Shown here in pieces: positions 7,613-14,823 of a DNA stretch of 29,954 nt (its first letter is position 1; each line of letters opens with the position of its first letter). Location: positions 1 to 29,954 of the forward strand of contig CAYGFZ010000023.1 of NCBI GenBank assembly GCA_964349355.1, written 5' to 3'. A program made the position numbers and the translations under genes. This DNA comes from JAUVXE01 sp964349355 (GTDB lineage Bacteria; Actinomycetota; Coriobacteriia; Anaerosomatales; SLCP01). The notes beneath the pieces are model-generated. The model was not told where the DNA came from, made no database searches, and was given only the letters and a program-made list of their open reading frames with translations.

Positions 7613-9808
7613 ATGGACGATAGCGAGGATGGGTCTCCTACCCGTCAAGTCGTGACCCTCGTGTCGGTGGGGATAGTCGCGCTCCTGGCCTTCTGCTCCG
7701 TGCCGGTCAACGAGGGTTTCGGCGCGGCGGCTTTCGCCTACGGTCTCATGCGAGCGGTTCTTGCCGGGGTCGTTGTCGGCATCGCGTGCGGTCGGCATGC
7801 CGCTAGATGGCAGGGATTGGCGGCTGGTGTCTTGGGGGCACTGGTCGGAGCGGTTGCACTCGGGGTGTCCCATCCATACCTGGAGACCGGTCCCCTCGTC
7901 CTGCAGGCGGCCGGAGTCGGAGTGGTCGCGTGGTCCGTCATGCTCGTCGTCGGTTCGGGCTATCAGAAGGCGGTGACCACGACTGCGATTCTGTTCATCT
8001 GCGGGTCTTTTCTCTGGCAGGTCGGAATCCTTCCCGGCACACCGCGCACGGCTCTCACCGAGATGAGGCACGGACTCGCCCTCGATCCGGTGCCCGAGCA
8101 GTACGGATTCGACGGGGAGATCTATGCCCGTACGGTGTCTCTGATGAAGGATGGAACACCGTACTACGGGGCGTTCGCACGCGCCTTCTCGGAAGATTCC
8201 CGGATGACAGGGGAGCCTCCCGGGGTCCTCAACTATCGGCAGCGTTGGCTCTCTGAAGTCTGGTCGCTCGTACCGGGCAGCGGGCGCTCGGCCCCGTGGC
8301 GCACCCTCGTAGGATTCTCGATCACCGTCTTGCTTGCCGGATATGCTCTGGCACGTCGCTACGTGGAGCCGGCTGCGGCACTGCTTGCCCCGATGTGGCT
8401 CTCCACATACTTCGTCTATCCGCTGCTTTCGATATGGTTTCCCTTCGCCGAGTTCTACGGTGGAGGGCTGGGTGTGATCTCGCTGTGGCTTATCTCCCGG
8501 CAGAGATGGTTCGCCGGTGCCGTCGCGTTGACGGCGGCGGTGGCGGCCCGGGAGCTGATGCTCGTTCTCGTTCCGGTCTACATCGTTGCGTGGGTGCTTC
8601 GAGGTAGGTCACGCGATGAGATTCCCGCGCTCGCATGCGCACTGCTCGGTCCTGCTGTCGTCATCGGCTACCATCTTCTTGTCGCACCTGGCCAGGGAGC
8701 CTCGGGCGGGTCGCTCACCACGTGGCTCCAGGGTGGCGGGGTAGTTCGACTGGATGCCGCACTGACGTTCTCTGCGGAGCTGCTTCCGTTCGCCCGGTAC
8801 CTGGTGTTCGGGGCGGCTCTCGCCGTCCTGGCAGCGGTCTTCCGGGTGCCGACGTTCTGGCGCAAGGCGATACTTGCCGGCGCTGTCGTGATGCCGATCG
8901 CCCTGCTGTTCACGTTCAGTGCGAACGAGTGGGATTACTACTGGGGAGCGATAGCCACCCCGCTACTGCTCGCGATCGGTCCCACCGCGGCCATCTGGGC
9001 GCTACCGTCACGGGCTATCGCCTCGGACCGGGTCTCGCGGGAGGGCTCAGGACCCTCCAAGGTGCGCATAGTGCTGCCTGCGTACAACGAGGAGGCATCG
9101 ATCGGTGACCTGCTGGTCCGCATCGGCGAGGTGATGTCCAGGGAGAAGCAGTCGTACGCGGTCCTCGTCGTCGATGACGGCAGCAGTGACCGAACCGCCG
9201 AGATAGCGGAGTCGTACACCGAGTCGCTCCCTGTGACCGTCACGCGTAATCCCGGAAACCTCGGTCTCGGCGGCGCGATACTGCGGGGACTCAAGGCCGC
9301 ATCGAGGGCGTCGGGTCCCGGGGATGTCATCGTGACTCTGGATGCGGATCTCACGCAAGATCCCTCCTACATCCCGGATCTCATCGGGCGCTGGCGGGAC
9401 GGCGCGGACATCGTGATTGCCTCACGGTATCGGCCAGGATCCCAGGTGCTCGGGCTCTCGGCGTTCAGGCGGTTCATGACTCTTGGTGCACGGCTCGGGA
9501 TGAGCACCGTGCTCTTCGTCGAGGGTGTACGGGACTACAGCTGCGGATTCCGGCTCTACGACGCGACCGCCCTGCGCTTGGGATTCGACCGGTACGGTGA
9601 CGCGTTGGTGACCGAGCGGGGGTTTGCGTGCATGGTCGAGATCCTCGGCCGGATGAGGAGTCTTGCTCGTGTCGAGGAGGTGCCGTTCGTGCTCCGCTAC
9701 GACTCGAAACGGAGCGCAAGCACGATGCGGGTGGGGGCGACCGTCGGAGCGTACTTCCGGGTCGCATTCAGGGTCAACCTTGCCGAGTATCGCAGGAGAC
9801 CGCAGTGA
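7613..9808 (+). CDS. Membrane glycosyltransferase (GT-C-like) fused to a GT2 polyprenyl-phosphate glycosyltransferase
   Basis: The 731-aa protein has two parts. Residues about 15-470 are a multispan membrane domain with a large outside loop containing FDGEIYARTVSL near 165 and YYGAFARAF, paralogous to the 10389-12074 protein and GT-C-like in layout. Residues about 482-731 are a GT2 domain resembling dolichol-phosphate mannosyltransferase (DPM1/GtrB): LPAYNEEASI, DDGSSD near 520, DADLTQD near 575, RYRPGS and CGFRLYDA. Such GT2 domains load a sugar onto polyprenyl phosphate on the cytoplasmic face. ATG 7613 is chosen because AGAAGGG precedes it by three bases; the frame is open to 7532 but that part overlaps the repeat. 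Its stop overlaps the next start as GTGA. The transferred sugar is unknown. Confidence 0.83.
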   Translation: MDDSEDGSPTRQVVTLVSVGIVALLAFCSVPVNEGFGAAAFAYGLMRAVLAGVVVGIACGRHAARWQGLAAGVLGALVGAVALGVSHPYLETGPLVLQAAGVGVVAWSVMLVVGSGYQKAVTTTAILFICGSFLWQVGILPGTPRTALTEMRHGLALDPVPEQYGFDGEIYARTVSLMKDGTPYYGAFARAFSEDSRMTGEPPGVLNYRQRWLSEVWSLVPGSGRSAPWRTLVGFSITVLLAGYALARRYVEPAAALLAPMWLSTYFVYPLLSIWFPFAEFYGGGLGVISLWLISRQRWFAGAVALTAAVAARELMLVLVPVYIVAWVLRGRSRDEIPALACALLGPAVVIGYHLLVAPGQGASGGSLTTWLQGGGVVRLDAALTFSAELLPFARYLVFGAALAVLAAVFRVPTFWRKAILAGAVVMPIALLFTFSANEWDYYWGAIATPLLLAIGPTAAIWALPSRAIASDRVSREGSGPSKVRIVLPAYNEEASIGDLLVRIGEVMSREKQSYAVLVVDDGSSDRTAEIAESYTESLPVTVTRNPGNLGLGGAILRGLKAASRASGPGDVIVTLDADLTQDPSYIPDLIGRWRDGADIVIASRYRPGSQVLGLSAFRRFMTLGARLGMSTVLFVEGVRDYSCGFRLYDATALRLGFDRYGDALVTERGFACMVEILGRMRSLARVEEVPFVLRYDSKRSASTMRVGATVGAYFRVAFRVNLAEYRRRPQ

Positions 9809-10191
9809 GTGGACGTGCCCGGATCGGACTCGTCGACGTGCTTCTGATTGCGTCGAGCGTGGTCTGCGGATCCGTGGGACAGGTGATGCTCCGGTACGGC
9901 GCACGAGACATCGAAGCGGCGGACTGGACTCTCTTGCTGGCTGAGGCCGCCGTCACCCCGTGGGTCCTCGCCGGGCTTGCAGCGTACGCGATATCGTCTG
10001 CGCTTTGGATCGTCGTGCTCTCGCGCGTCAGGCTTGCGGCCGCATACCCGCTCGGTGCCTCGAACTATCTCGTCGTCGCGGTCCTTGCCCTTCTCTTGGG
10101 AGAGCAGGTCTCCGCTACTCGATGGATCGGGACACTGGTGATCGCCGGAGGAGTCGTCCTTGTGGGTGTGGGAGGTGGTAAGGAATCATGA
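9805..10191 (+). CDS. Small EamA/DMT-type membrane protein, ArnE-like flippase subunit
   Basis: The 128-aa protein has four predicted membrane helices, beginning around DVLLIASSVVCGSVGQVMLRYGA and ending with LVIAGGVVLVGVGG, the SMR/DMT half-size layout. With the next gene it forms an overlapping pair, as ArnE/ArnF do for flipping undecaprenyl-phosphate-aminoarabinose. The role proposed here is moving the lipid-linked sugar made by the upstream GT2 domain across the membrane. The start is GTG 9805: AGGAG lies six bases upstream and the codon overlaps the preceding stop. The frame extends to 9628 inside the upstream gene, but that part is a shadow. Confidence 0.75.
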   Translation: MSGRARIGLVDVLLIASSVVCGSVGQVMLRYGARDIEAADWTLLLAEAAVTPWVLAGLAAYAISSALWIVVLSRVRLAAAYPLGASNYLVVAVLALLLGEQVSATRWIGTLVIAGGVVLVGVGGGKES

Positions 10192-10532
10192 TCGGTCTGA
10201 TACTGGGGACCGTGCTGGCGGTCGTCACGGGACAGTTGATGATCAAGATGGGGGTCGCCAAGGGCGGCCCGATCGGCTCCGCACGCGGACTTGTAGTCAG
10301 GATGGTTCAGCCCCTCGTGCTGCTCGGTCTGGGCGTGTATGCCGCCTCGGCAGCGGCATGGATCTACATCCTGGCTAGCGAAGAAGTGTCATACGCCTTC
10401 CCCTTCCTCGGCCTGACGTATGTATGTGTCGCCGTGATCGCGGTCCTGGTGCTGCGCGAGCGGCTCGCTGCCATCCAGTGGGTTGGGCTCGCGCTGGTGG
10501 TGGCAGGGGTCACGCTCGTTGCCGTGAGCTGA
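10188..10532 (+). CDS. Small EamA/DMT-type membrane protein, ArnF-like flippase subunit
   Basis: The 114-aa protein has four predicted membrane helices (GLILGTVLAVVTGQLMIKMG at the start, LALVVAGVTLVAVS at the end) and is homologous in layout to the preceding gene. It starts four bases inside it (ATGA). Paired half-size transporters usually form a heterodimer. The two copies differ in sequence, which fits antiparallel pairing. Its last 144 bases are also the coding 3' end of the convergent membrane glycosyltransferase on the minus strand, so both C-termini are read from the same DNA. Confidence 0.75.
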   Translation: MIGLILGTVLAVVTGQLMIKMGVAKGGPIGSARGLVVRMVQPLVLLGLGVYAASAAAWIYILASEEVSYAFPFLGLTYVCVAVIAVLVLRERLAAIQWVGLALVVAGVTLVAVS

Positions 10533-12074
10533 TTCGAGCGGGAGTAGCTGACGCCCCGCGAGCACGAGCATCAGCGCGGTCGTTCCGAGAACGGCTTGAG
10601 CAGTGTAGAGCTGCCCCCAGTAGCTCGACGGGGCTCCGATGATCAATGTGAATCCGAGCCAGAACACGCTACCCGCCAGAACCGTTGCACGGACCCGTCG
10701 AGGCCGACTCTTGAGCGATAGCCAGTACCCGATGGGTGCTGCTACGACGAGCGCAATAGGTGGGATGGCGAAGAACCCGTATGGATACATCACGTGCCCG
10801 GCCGGGTTCACGAACTTCTCAAGGAGCGGGCGGGCCGCACTCCATCCGAGCATCTCGGAGACGGGCAGTGCGTCGGTCGAGTCCGTGATCAGGCGTGCGG
10901 CAGGTTCCTGGTGCAGGTAGACCGCCACCCAGAAGAGGGCGAAGCATCCGAGATAGAAGAGGATGTCTCTTCGGTTGCGATCCGTCTGTCTATCGGGTTT
11001 CGGCACGAGGGCCGCGAAGATGAGCAGCACGAGCCAGATGGCAGCGGCCTCCCGACACAACGCAGCCGCAAGAGCGAAGGCTCCGGCCGTAAGCCAGCGC
11101 TCACGCAGGATCAAGAACAGTGAGGCAAGACCGAAAAGACCGGCCCAGAAGTCGGGGAAGAAGAGGTTCACCCACGTCGCATGAGCGACAAACCAGGGGT
11201 AGAGGAGTGCAGGCATGATGGCCGCCCTATGGCGAAAGACCGGGTAGAACGCCCAGTACGAACCGATGAGCACGAGCGACGAGGCAATCATCGAGAACTG
11301 GAAAACGTTCATTCCGAGTGATCTGACGGCCTCCCACAACCAGAATAGGTACGGTAAACGGATGTAGTTCGGTGAGGTCGCCCAGTCTACGAACTTGCCG
11401 TCCCGCACCGACTCCTGCTCGATCAGGCGTGCGTCCTGAGACGCCGCCGTGACGAACGCTTCGTAGTAGTCGAGGCCGTCTTCGACCATAAGAAGGTGGG
11501 TTTGGCGGTAGACGGCGGCGTCGTACCGGAACGAGCCGGGCTCTCTGAGTCGTTCTGCGGCGGGACCCGGATCCACCGTAGAGGCTCCACTTACCATCCC
11601 CCCGATCACGACGAATAGAAGCACGGTCGCCGGTGCGTGGGCGAGCGGACGTGTTTTTCCGGTTGCAGTCAGCGCGGTGGACGTGAGGTAGGCGGTCAGC
11701 GCGCTGGCGGCGGCGACACCGGCGTATGCATAGAGGGACGAGGCCTGGATGGCCGCGCTCGACGGGAACATCGTCGAGATGATGTCTCCCGGAACAGCGG
11801 TCCGGCCCCATGCGTTCTCGGTCAGCCACTCTATCGTTCCGGTCGCAAGTGCCCGTCGGGACAGGAGGAGGGCACCGGATGAAGCAACCGTTGTCAGGGC
11901 TATAGCGAGCCTGAGCCGTTCGATGAGTGTACCGCCGATGACGCCCGCGATGATCGCTCCGCCGACAAGCGCCCAGCCACCGAGGAAGAGGTAGGCAAGC
12001 GAGCTTGCGAACGTTACGATCGCGGCGCTGATGCCAGCTTGTAGGACCCGGACAGACAGTCGTGCTTCGTTCAT
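10389..12074 (-). CDS. Multispan membrane protein, GT-C-like glycosyltransferase paralogue
   Basis: The 561-aa protein has about ten or more membrane helices and no GT2 domain. Its outer loop FRYDAAVYRQTHLLMVEDG (182-200) followed by YYEAF, SQDARL and NYIRLPYLFWLWEAV parallels FDGEIYARTVSLMKDG, YYGAFARAF, SEDSRM and NYRQRWLSEVW in the 7613-9808 protein, so the two membrane domains are homologous. A GT-C transferase using a lipid-linked sugar donor is the best guess. The start codon overlaps the epimerase stop upstream by one base (TGATG). Residues from about 514 onward are hydrophilic, unlike the rest, and are encoded opposite the ArnF-like gene. This looks like a C-terminal extension gained when an earlier stop was lost. 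Confidence 0.7.
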   Translation of the reverse strand: MNEARLSVRVLQAGISAAIVTFASSLAYLFLGGWALVGGAIIAGVIGGTLIERLRLAIALTTVASSGALLLSRRALATGTIEWLTENAWGRTAVPGDIISTMFPSSAAIQASSLYAYAGVAAASALTAYLTSTALTATGKTRPLAHAPATVLLFVVIGGMVSGASTVDPGPAAERLREPGSFRYDAAVYRQTHLLMVEDGLDYYEAFVTAASQDARLIEQESVRDGKFVDWATSPNYIRLPYLFWLWEAVRSLGMNVFQFSMIASSLVLIGSYWAFYPVFRHRAAIMPALLYPWFVAHATWVNLFFPDFWAGLFGLASLFLILRERWLTAGAFALAAALCREAAAIWLVLLIFAALVPKPDRQTDRNRRDILFYLGCFALFWVAVYLHQEPAARLITDSTDALPVSEMLGWSAARPLLEKFVNPAGHVMYPYGFFAIPPIALVVAAPIGYWLSLKSRPRRVRATVLAGSVFWLGFTLIIGAPSSYWGQLYTAQAVLGTTALMLVLAGRQLLPLESAHGNERDPCHHQREPNPLDGSEPLAQHQDRDHGDTYIRQAEEGEGV

Positions 12075-13195
12075 CAGTCCGCCCGGGAGAGCAGGTCGGC
12101 GATGCGTTGTGCGGCATGTCCGTCGCCGAAGGGGTTGGAGGCGCGGGACATCTCGGCGTAGGCGGATGGGTCGGTGAGCAGTCTGCTCGCGTCCGTGACT
12201 ATCCGTGCAGTATCGGTGCCGACCAACGTGACCACCCCCGCCGCTACAGCTTCCGGGCGCTCTGTCACATCTCGCAAGACGAGTGCTGGTTTGCCGAGGG
12301 TAGGTGCCTCCTCCTGGACGCCTCCAGAGTCCGAAAGGATGAGCGTCGCGGCGTCCATCAGCCGTACGAAGGGGAGATAGTCGAGGGGCTCAAGCAGGTC
12401 GACCCGGTCGAGGTTGCCTAACATCTCCCTGGCGACGTCAGAGACCGTTGGATTGCGGTGTGTCGCGAACAGCACGTGGATGTCTGCGTGTTGCGAGACG
12501 AGTTCCGCTACGGCGGTGCAGATCCGACGGTAGGGCTCACCCCAGTTCTCCCGGCGATGAGCAGTGACTAAAACGATCCGGCGTCCGCTGGCGAGGGCGT
12601 CATCCACCGGTCCGGGTTCGAATCTGAACGGCTTGTCACGGGTGGCAAGCAGTGCGTCAACAACGGTGTTCCCCGTGACATGAATGGCCGAGGGATCGAT
12701 GCCTTCGGCCAGCAGGTTCCTCTCGGCCTCGAGGGTGGGAGCGAAGTGCCACCTCGTGATGCGGGTGGCGAGCTGTCGGTTCCCCTCCTCGGGGTAGGGG
12801 CGTGCGAGGTCGTAGGTGCGCAGGCCTGCCTCCACATGGCCGACCGGGACCCTGTGGTAGAAGGCGGCGAGTGCGGCTGCGAAGGTCGACGTGGTGTCCC
12901 CTTGTACTACGACGATGTCCGGGGCGATCTGCTCCATGAGCGGTGCCAGTCCGGTCAGCGTCTGCACAGTGATGTCCATCAGAGACTGGCCGGCGGTCAT
13001 GATGTCCAAGTCGTGGTCGGGATGGATGTCGAACAGGCTGAGCACCTGATCGAGCATCTCACGATGTTGGGCCGTCACCGCCACCACAGGCTCGAAGTCG
13101 GCCGGGCGAAGTCGGAGGCTCTCGATCACGGGAGCGAGCTTGATCGCCTCAGGACGTGTTCCGAACACGACCAGGACGCGCCGCGGCTTCGTCAC
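12074..13195 (-). CDS. wecB: UDP-N-acetylglucosamine 2-epimerase (non-hydrolysing), WecB/MnaA type
   Basis: The 373-aa enzyme interconverts UDP-GlcNAc and UDP-ManNAc. Motifs are GTRPEAIKLAPVI, HVEAGLRTYDLARPYPEEGNR, VTAHRREN and SDSGGVQEEAPTLGKPALV followed by RDVTERPE, diagnostic of the WecB branch. The start is GTG 13195 with GAGGGGAG a few bases upstream; the open frame reaches 13372, but the added 59 residues are low-complexity. It is translationally coupled to the downstream membrane glycosyltransferase. UDP-ManNAc from this enzyme would serve a different polymer or linkage unit from the diacetamido-uronate route upstream. Confidence 0.9.
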   Translation of the reverse strand: MTKPRRVLVVFGTRPEAIKLAPVIESLRLRPADFEPVVAVTAQHREMLDQVLSLFDIHPDHDLDIMTAGQSLMDITVQTLTGLAPLMEQIAPDIVVVQGDTTSTFAAALAAFYHRVPVGHVEAGLRTYDLARPYPEEGNRQLATRITRWHFAPTLEAERNLLAEGIDPSAIHVTGNTVVDALLATRDKPFRFEPGPVDDALASGRRIVLVTAHRRENWGEPYRRICTAVAELVSQHADIHVLFATHRNPTVSDVAREMLGNLDRVDLLEPLDYLPFVRLMDAATLILSDSGGVQEEAPTLGKPALVLRDVTERPEAVAAGVVTLVGTDTARIVTDASRLLTDPSAYAEMSRASNPFGDGHAAQRIADLLSRAD

Positions 13196-13310
13196 GCTGC
13201 TCCCCTCTGGGTCGGCCGAGTGGTGGGCGCGTGCCAGGGTAATGGCGGTGCCATTCTCGGCGGTACGGGCGTTTCGGTCTTCAGGCGCGATCATAGTAGC
13301 ACTCCCCGTG

Positions 13311-13346
13311 GCCGAGGAGATCGCGCGAGTGCTCGCCGAGGGGTAG
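13311..13346 (+). repeat. Epimerase 3'-end repeat, copy 2 (remnant)
   Basis: These 36 bases are identical to the last codons and stop of the WbpI-type epimerase (7496-7531). No epimerase sequence precedes them, so they are a stranded remnant. Bases 13323-13346 form, together with 14675-14698, a 24-base direct repeat that brackets the ATPase gene. Confidence 0.85.
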
Positions 13347-13355
13347 CGTCCGGAC

Positions 13356-13396
13356 GTGTGAATGGATATCATTCACACTATGAATGAAAAGCATTC
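13356..13396. promoter_or_regulatory. Two palindromic operator-like sites at the ATPase start
   Basis: GTGTGAATG (13356-13364), five bases, then CATTCACAC (13370-13378) is a perfect 9-base-arm inverted repeat. A second, shorter one, GAATG-N5-CATTC, lies at 13382-13396. Both have a five-base spacer and their centres are 22 bases apart, two helical turns. They overlap the first possible starts of the ATPase gene, so a dimeric repressor, possibly acting at the start itself, is likely. Confidence 0.6.
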
Positions 13397-14666
13397 ACAA
13401 CGAGAGCACGACGGTGCGACTGGCGCTCCGGCTGGTTCCGCTGTCGAATACCTGCCTCGATGGATGGCCGACGAACTTCGCCGCGCCATCGAGGTGACAC
13501 CGGCTGTCGTCCTCACCGGAGCCCGGCAGGTCGGCAAGAGTACGCTGCTCCGTAACGAGGTGCCGTTCTCGCGGTGGCGGTATCTGAACCTCGACGATCA
13601 TGAAGTGCTCCGACAGGCGCGAGAAGAACCTCGCGAGTTGTGGGCGGGCGCGGAAGCCGTTGTCATCGATGAGGCTCAGCGCGCTCCCGACATGCTCATG
13701 GCGATCAAACGTGAGATAGATGAGGGGCAGAGGTCTGTGCGTTTCGCTCTGTCCGGCTCGGCGAACTTGCTACTTATGGGTGCCGTGAGCGAGACCCTTG
13801 CCGGTCGCGCGGCTCATCTTCGTCTTGGACCCCTCGTGCTCGGCGAGATGCGCGGGTCTGCCCCTCCGAGGATTCTTCAGGACCTGTTGGCAGGACAGCT
13901 CCCCGAGGAGGCTTCGGGCGAGCCGTGCGATCCTTACCCGTTCATTCAGCGGGGCCTGATGCCCGGTCTCCTGAATGCCGATGAGGCTGCTGCGACTCGC
14001 TGGTGGGATGGGTACGCAGCTACCTATCTCGAGCGGGATCTGCGCCAGCTGTCGCAGATCGAATCGCTCACCGACTTCCGACGGCTCATGGAAGCGGTTG
14101 CCCTGAGGAGTGGTTCGGTACTGAATCAGACCGATGTGGGCAGGGAGATCGGGTTACCCCAGCCGACCGTGCACCGCTACCTGAACCTGCTGGAAACCTC
14201 GCACGTTCTCACAAGGGTGCCCGGATACACCGTGAGCAGGACGCAGCGATTGAGTAAGCGGCCAAAGGCCTATCTGTTCGATACGGGCGCTGCATCCTAC
14301 CTTTGCGGACTCTACGGGGTCGACGCCGTGAGCGCAGCGCGTGAGCGCGGCGGTTTGTTCGAGAGCCTCGTCCTCCAGCAGCTCACAGTCCTGGCTGGAC
14401 TCATGTCCCCGGCGGCGCGCATCCACTACTGGCGGACATCTTCGGGCTCAGAAGTCGACCTCGTTCTCGAACGTGGACACACGCTCCTTGCGGTCGAAGT
14501 CAAGCTGACGGCGCGACCCGGGTTCGACGATGTGACTCGGCTGAGGGAGTTCCTGAAAACGTACGGGAGCACTGCCGCCGCCGGGGTGTTGCTCCATACC
14601 GGTGGCGAGACCATCCGTCTCGGGGAGCGGATCATCGCCCTGCCCTGGAACGCCCTGACTGAGTGA
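13362..14666 (+). CDS. AAA_14/DUF4143 ATPase (COG1373)
   Basis: The 434-aa protein has an N-terminal AAA_14 ATPase domain with Walker A GARQVGKST near residue 52, Walker B VVIDEAQ near 99 and sensor SGSAN. A winged-helix-like middle part follows (EIGLPQPTVHRYLNLLE), then a C-terminal DUF4143 domain with DTGAASYLCGLYG, GGLFESLVLQQL, WRTSSGSEVDLVLE and LAVEVKLT. The E...D...EVK order resembles a PD-(D/E)xK nuclease core. These proteins are widespread in accessory DNA; their function is unsettled. Starts at 13362 or 13380 (MNEKHS) are both possible; neither has a clear Shine-Dalgarno and both sit within the palindromes. The gene is bracketed by a 24-base direct repeat, so it was probably acquired as a unit. 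Confidence 0.85.
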   Translation: MDIIHTMNEKHSQREHDGATGAPAGSAVEYLPRWMADELRRAIEVTPAVVLTGARQVGKSTLLRNEVPFSRWRYLNLDDHEVLRQAREEPRELWAGAEAVVIDEAQRAPDMLMAIKREIDEGQRSVRFALSGSANLLLMGAVSETLAGRAAHLRLGPLVLGEMRGSAPPRILQDLLAGQLPEEASGEPCDPYPFIQRGLMPGLLNADEAAATRWWDGYAATYLERDLRQLSQIESLTDFRRLMEAVALRSGSVLNQTDVGREIGLPQPTVHRYLNLLETSHVLTRVPGYTVSRTQRLSKRPKAYLFDTGAASYLCGLYGVDAVSAARERGGLFESLVLQQLTVLAGLMSPAARIHYWRTSSGSEVDLVLERGHTLLAVEVKLTARPGFDDVTRLREFLKTYGSTAAAGVLLHTGGETIRLGERIIALPWNALTE

Positions 14667-14674
14667 CCGATGGT

Positions 14675-14726
14675 GCGCGAGTGCTCGCCGAGGGGTAGGT
14701 GACGCCAAACCGTGCGGGGGATTTGC
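14675..14726 (+). repeat. Epimerase 3'-end repeat, copy 3
   Basis: These 52 bases match 7508-7559 with two mismatches, covering the end of the epimerase coding sequence and its downstream DNA. The first 24 bases also match copy 2 at 13323-13346 exactly. Copies 2 and 3 thus look like one copy split by insertion of the ATPase unit (13347-14674), with the shared part duplicated. Confidence 0.85.
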
Positions 14727-14823
14727 CGTCCCCCATGAGATATGATTAGCTGTGGCGATTCACCCTCGGGATACTGGCTGCGATGCGTCAGGAGCCGCGG
14801 GGGTCGGGAAAGATGGAGGACTC

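Noticed and set aside
13140..13346. Plus-strand frame ending in the epimerase C-terminal peptide
   Set aside because: Only the last 12 codons match the epimerase; the rest is antisense of the WecB-type gene start. It is a repeat remnant, not a gene.
14735..14823. Possible riboswitch or structured leader before the GH88 gene
   Set aside because: A TATGAT box at 14741-14746 and a GGCT/AGCC hairpin are present, but there is no good -35 box at the right distance and no match to a riboswitch consensus that I can support.
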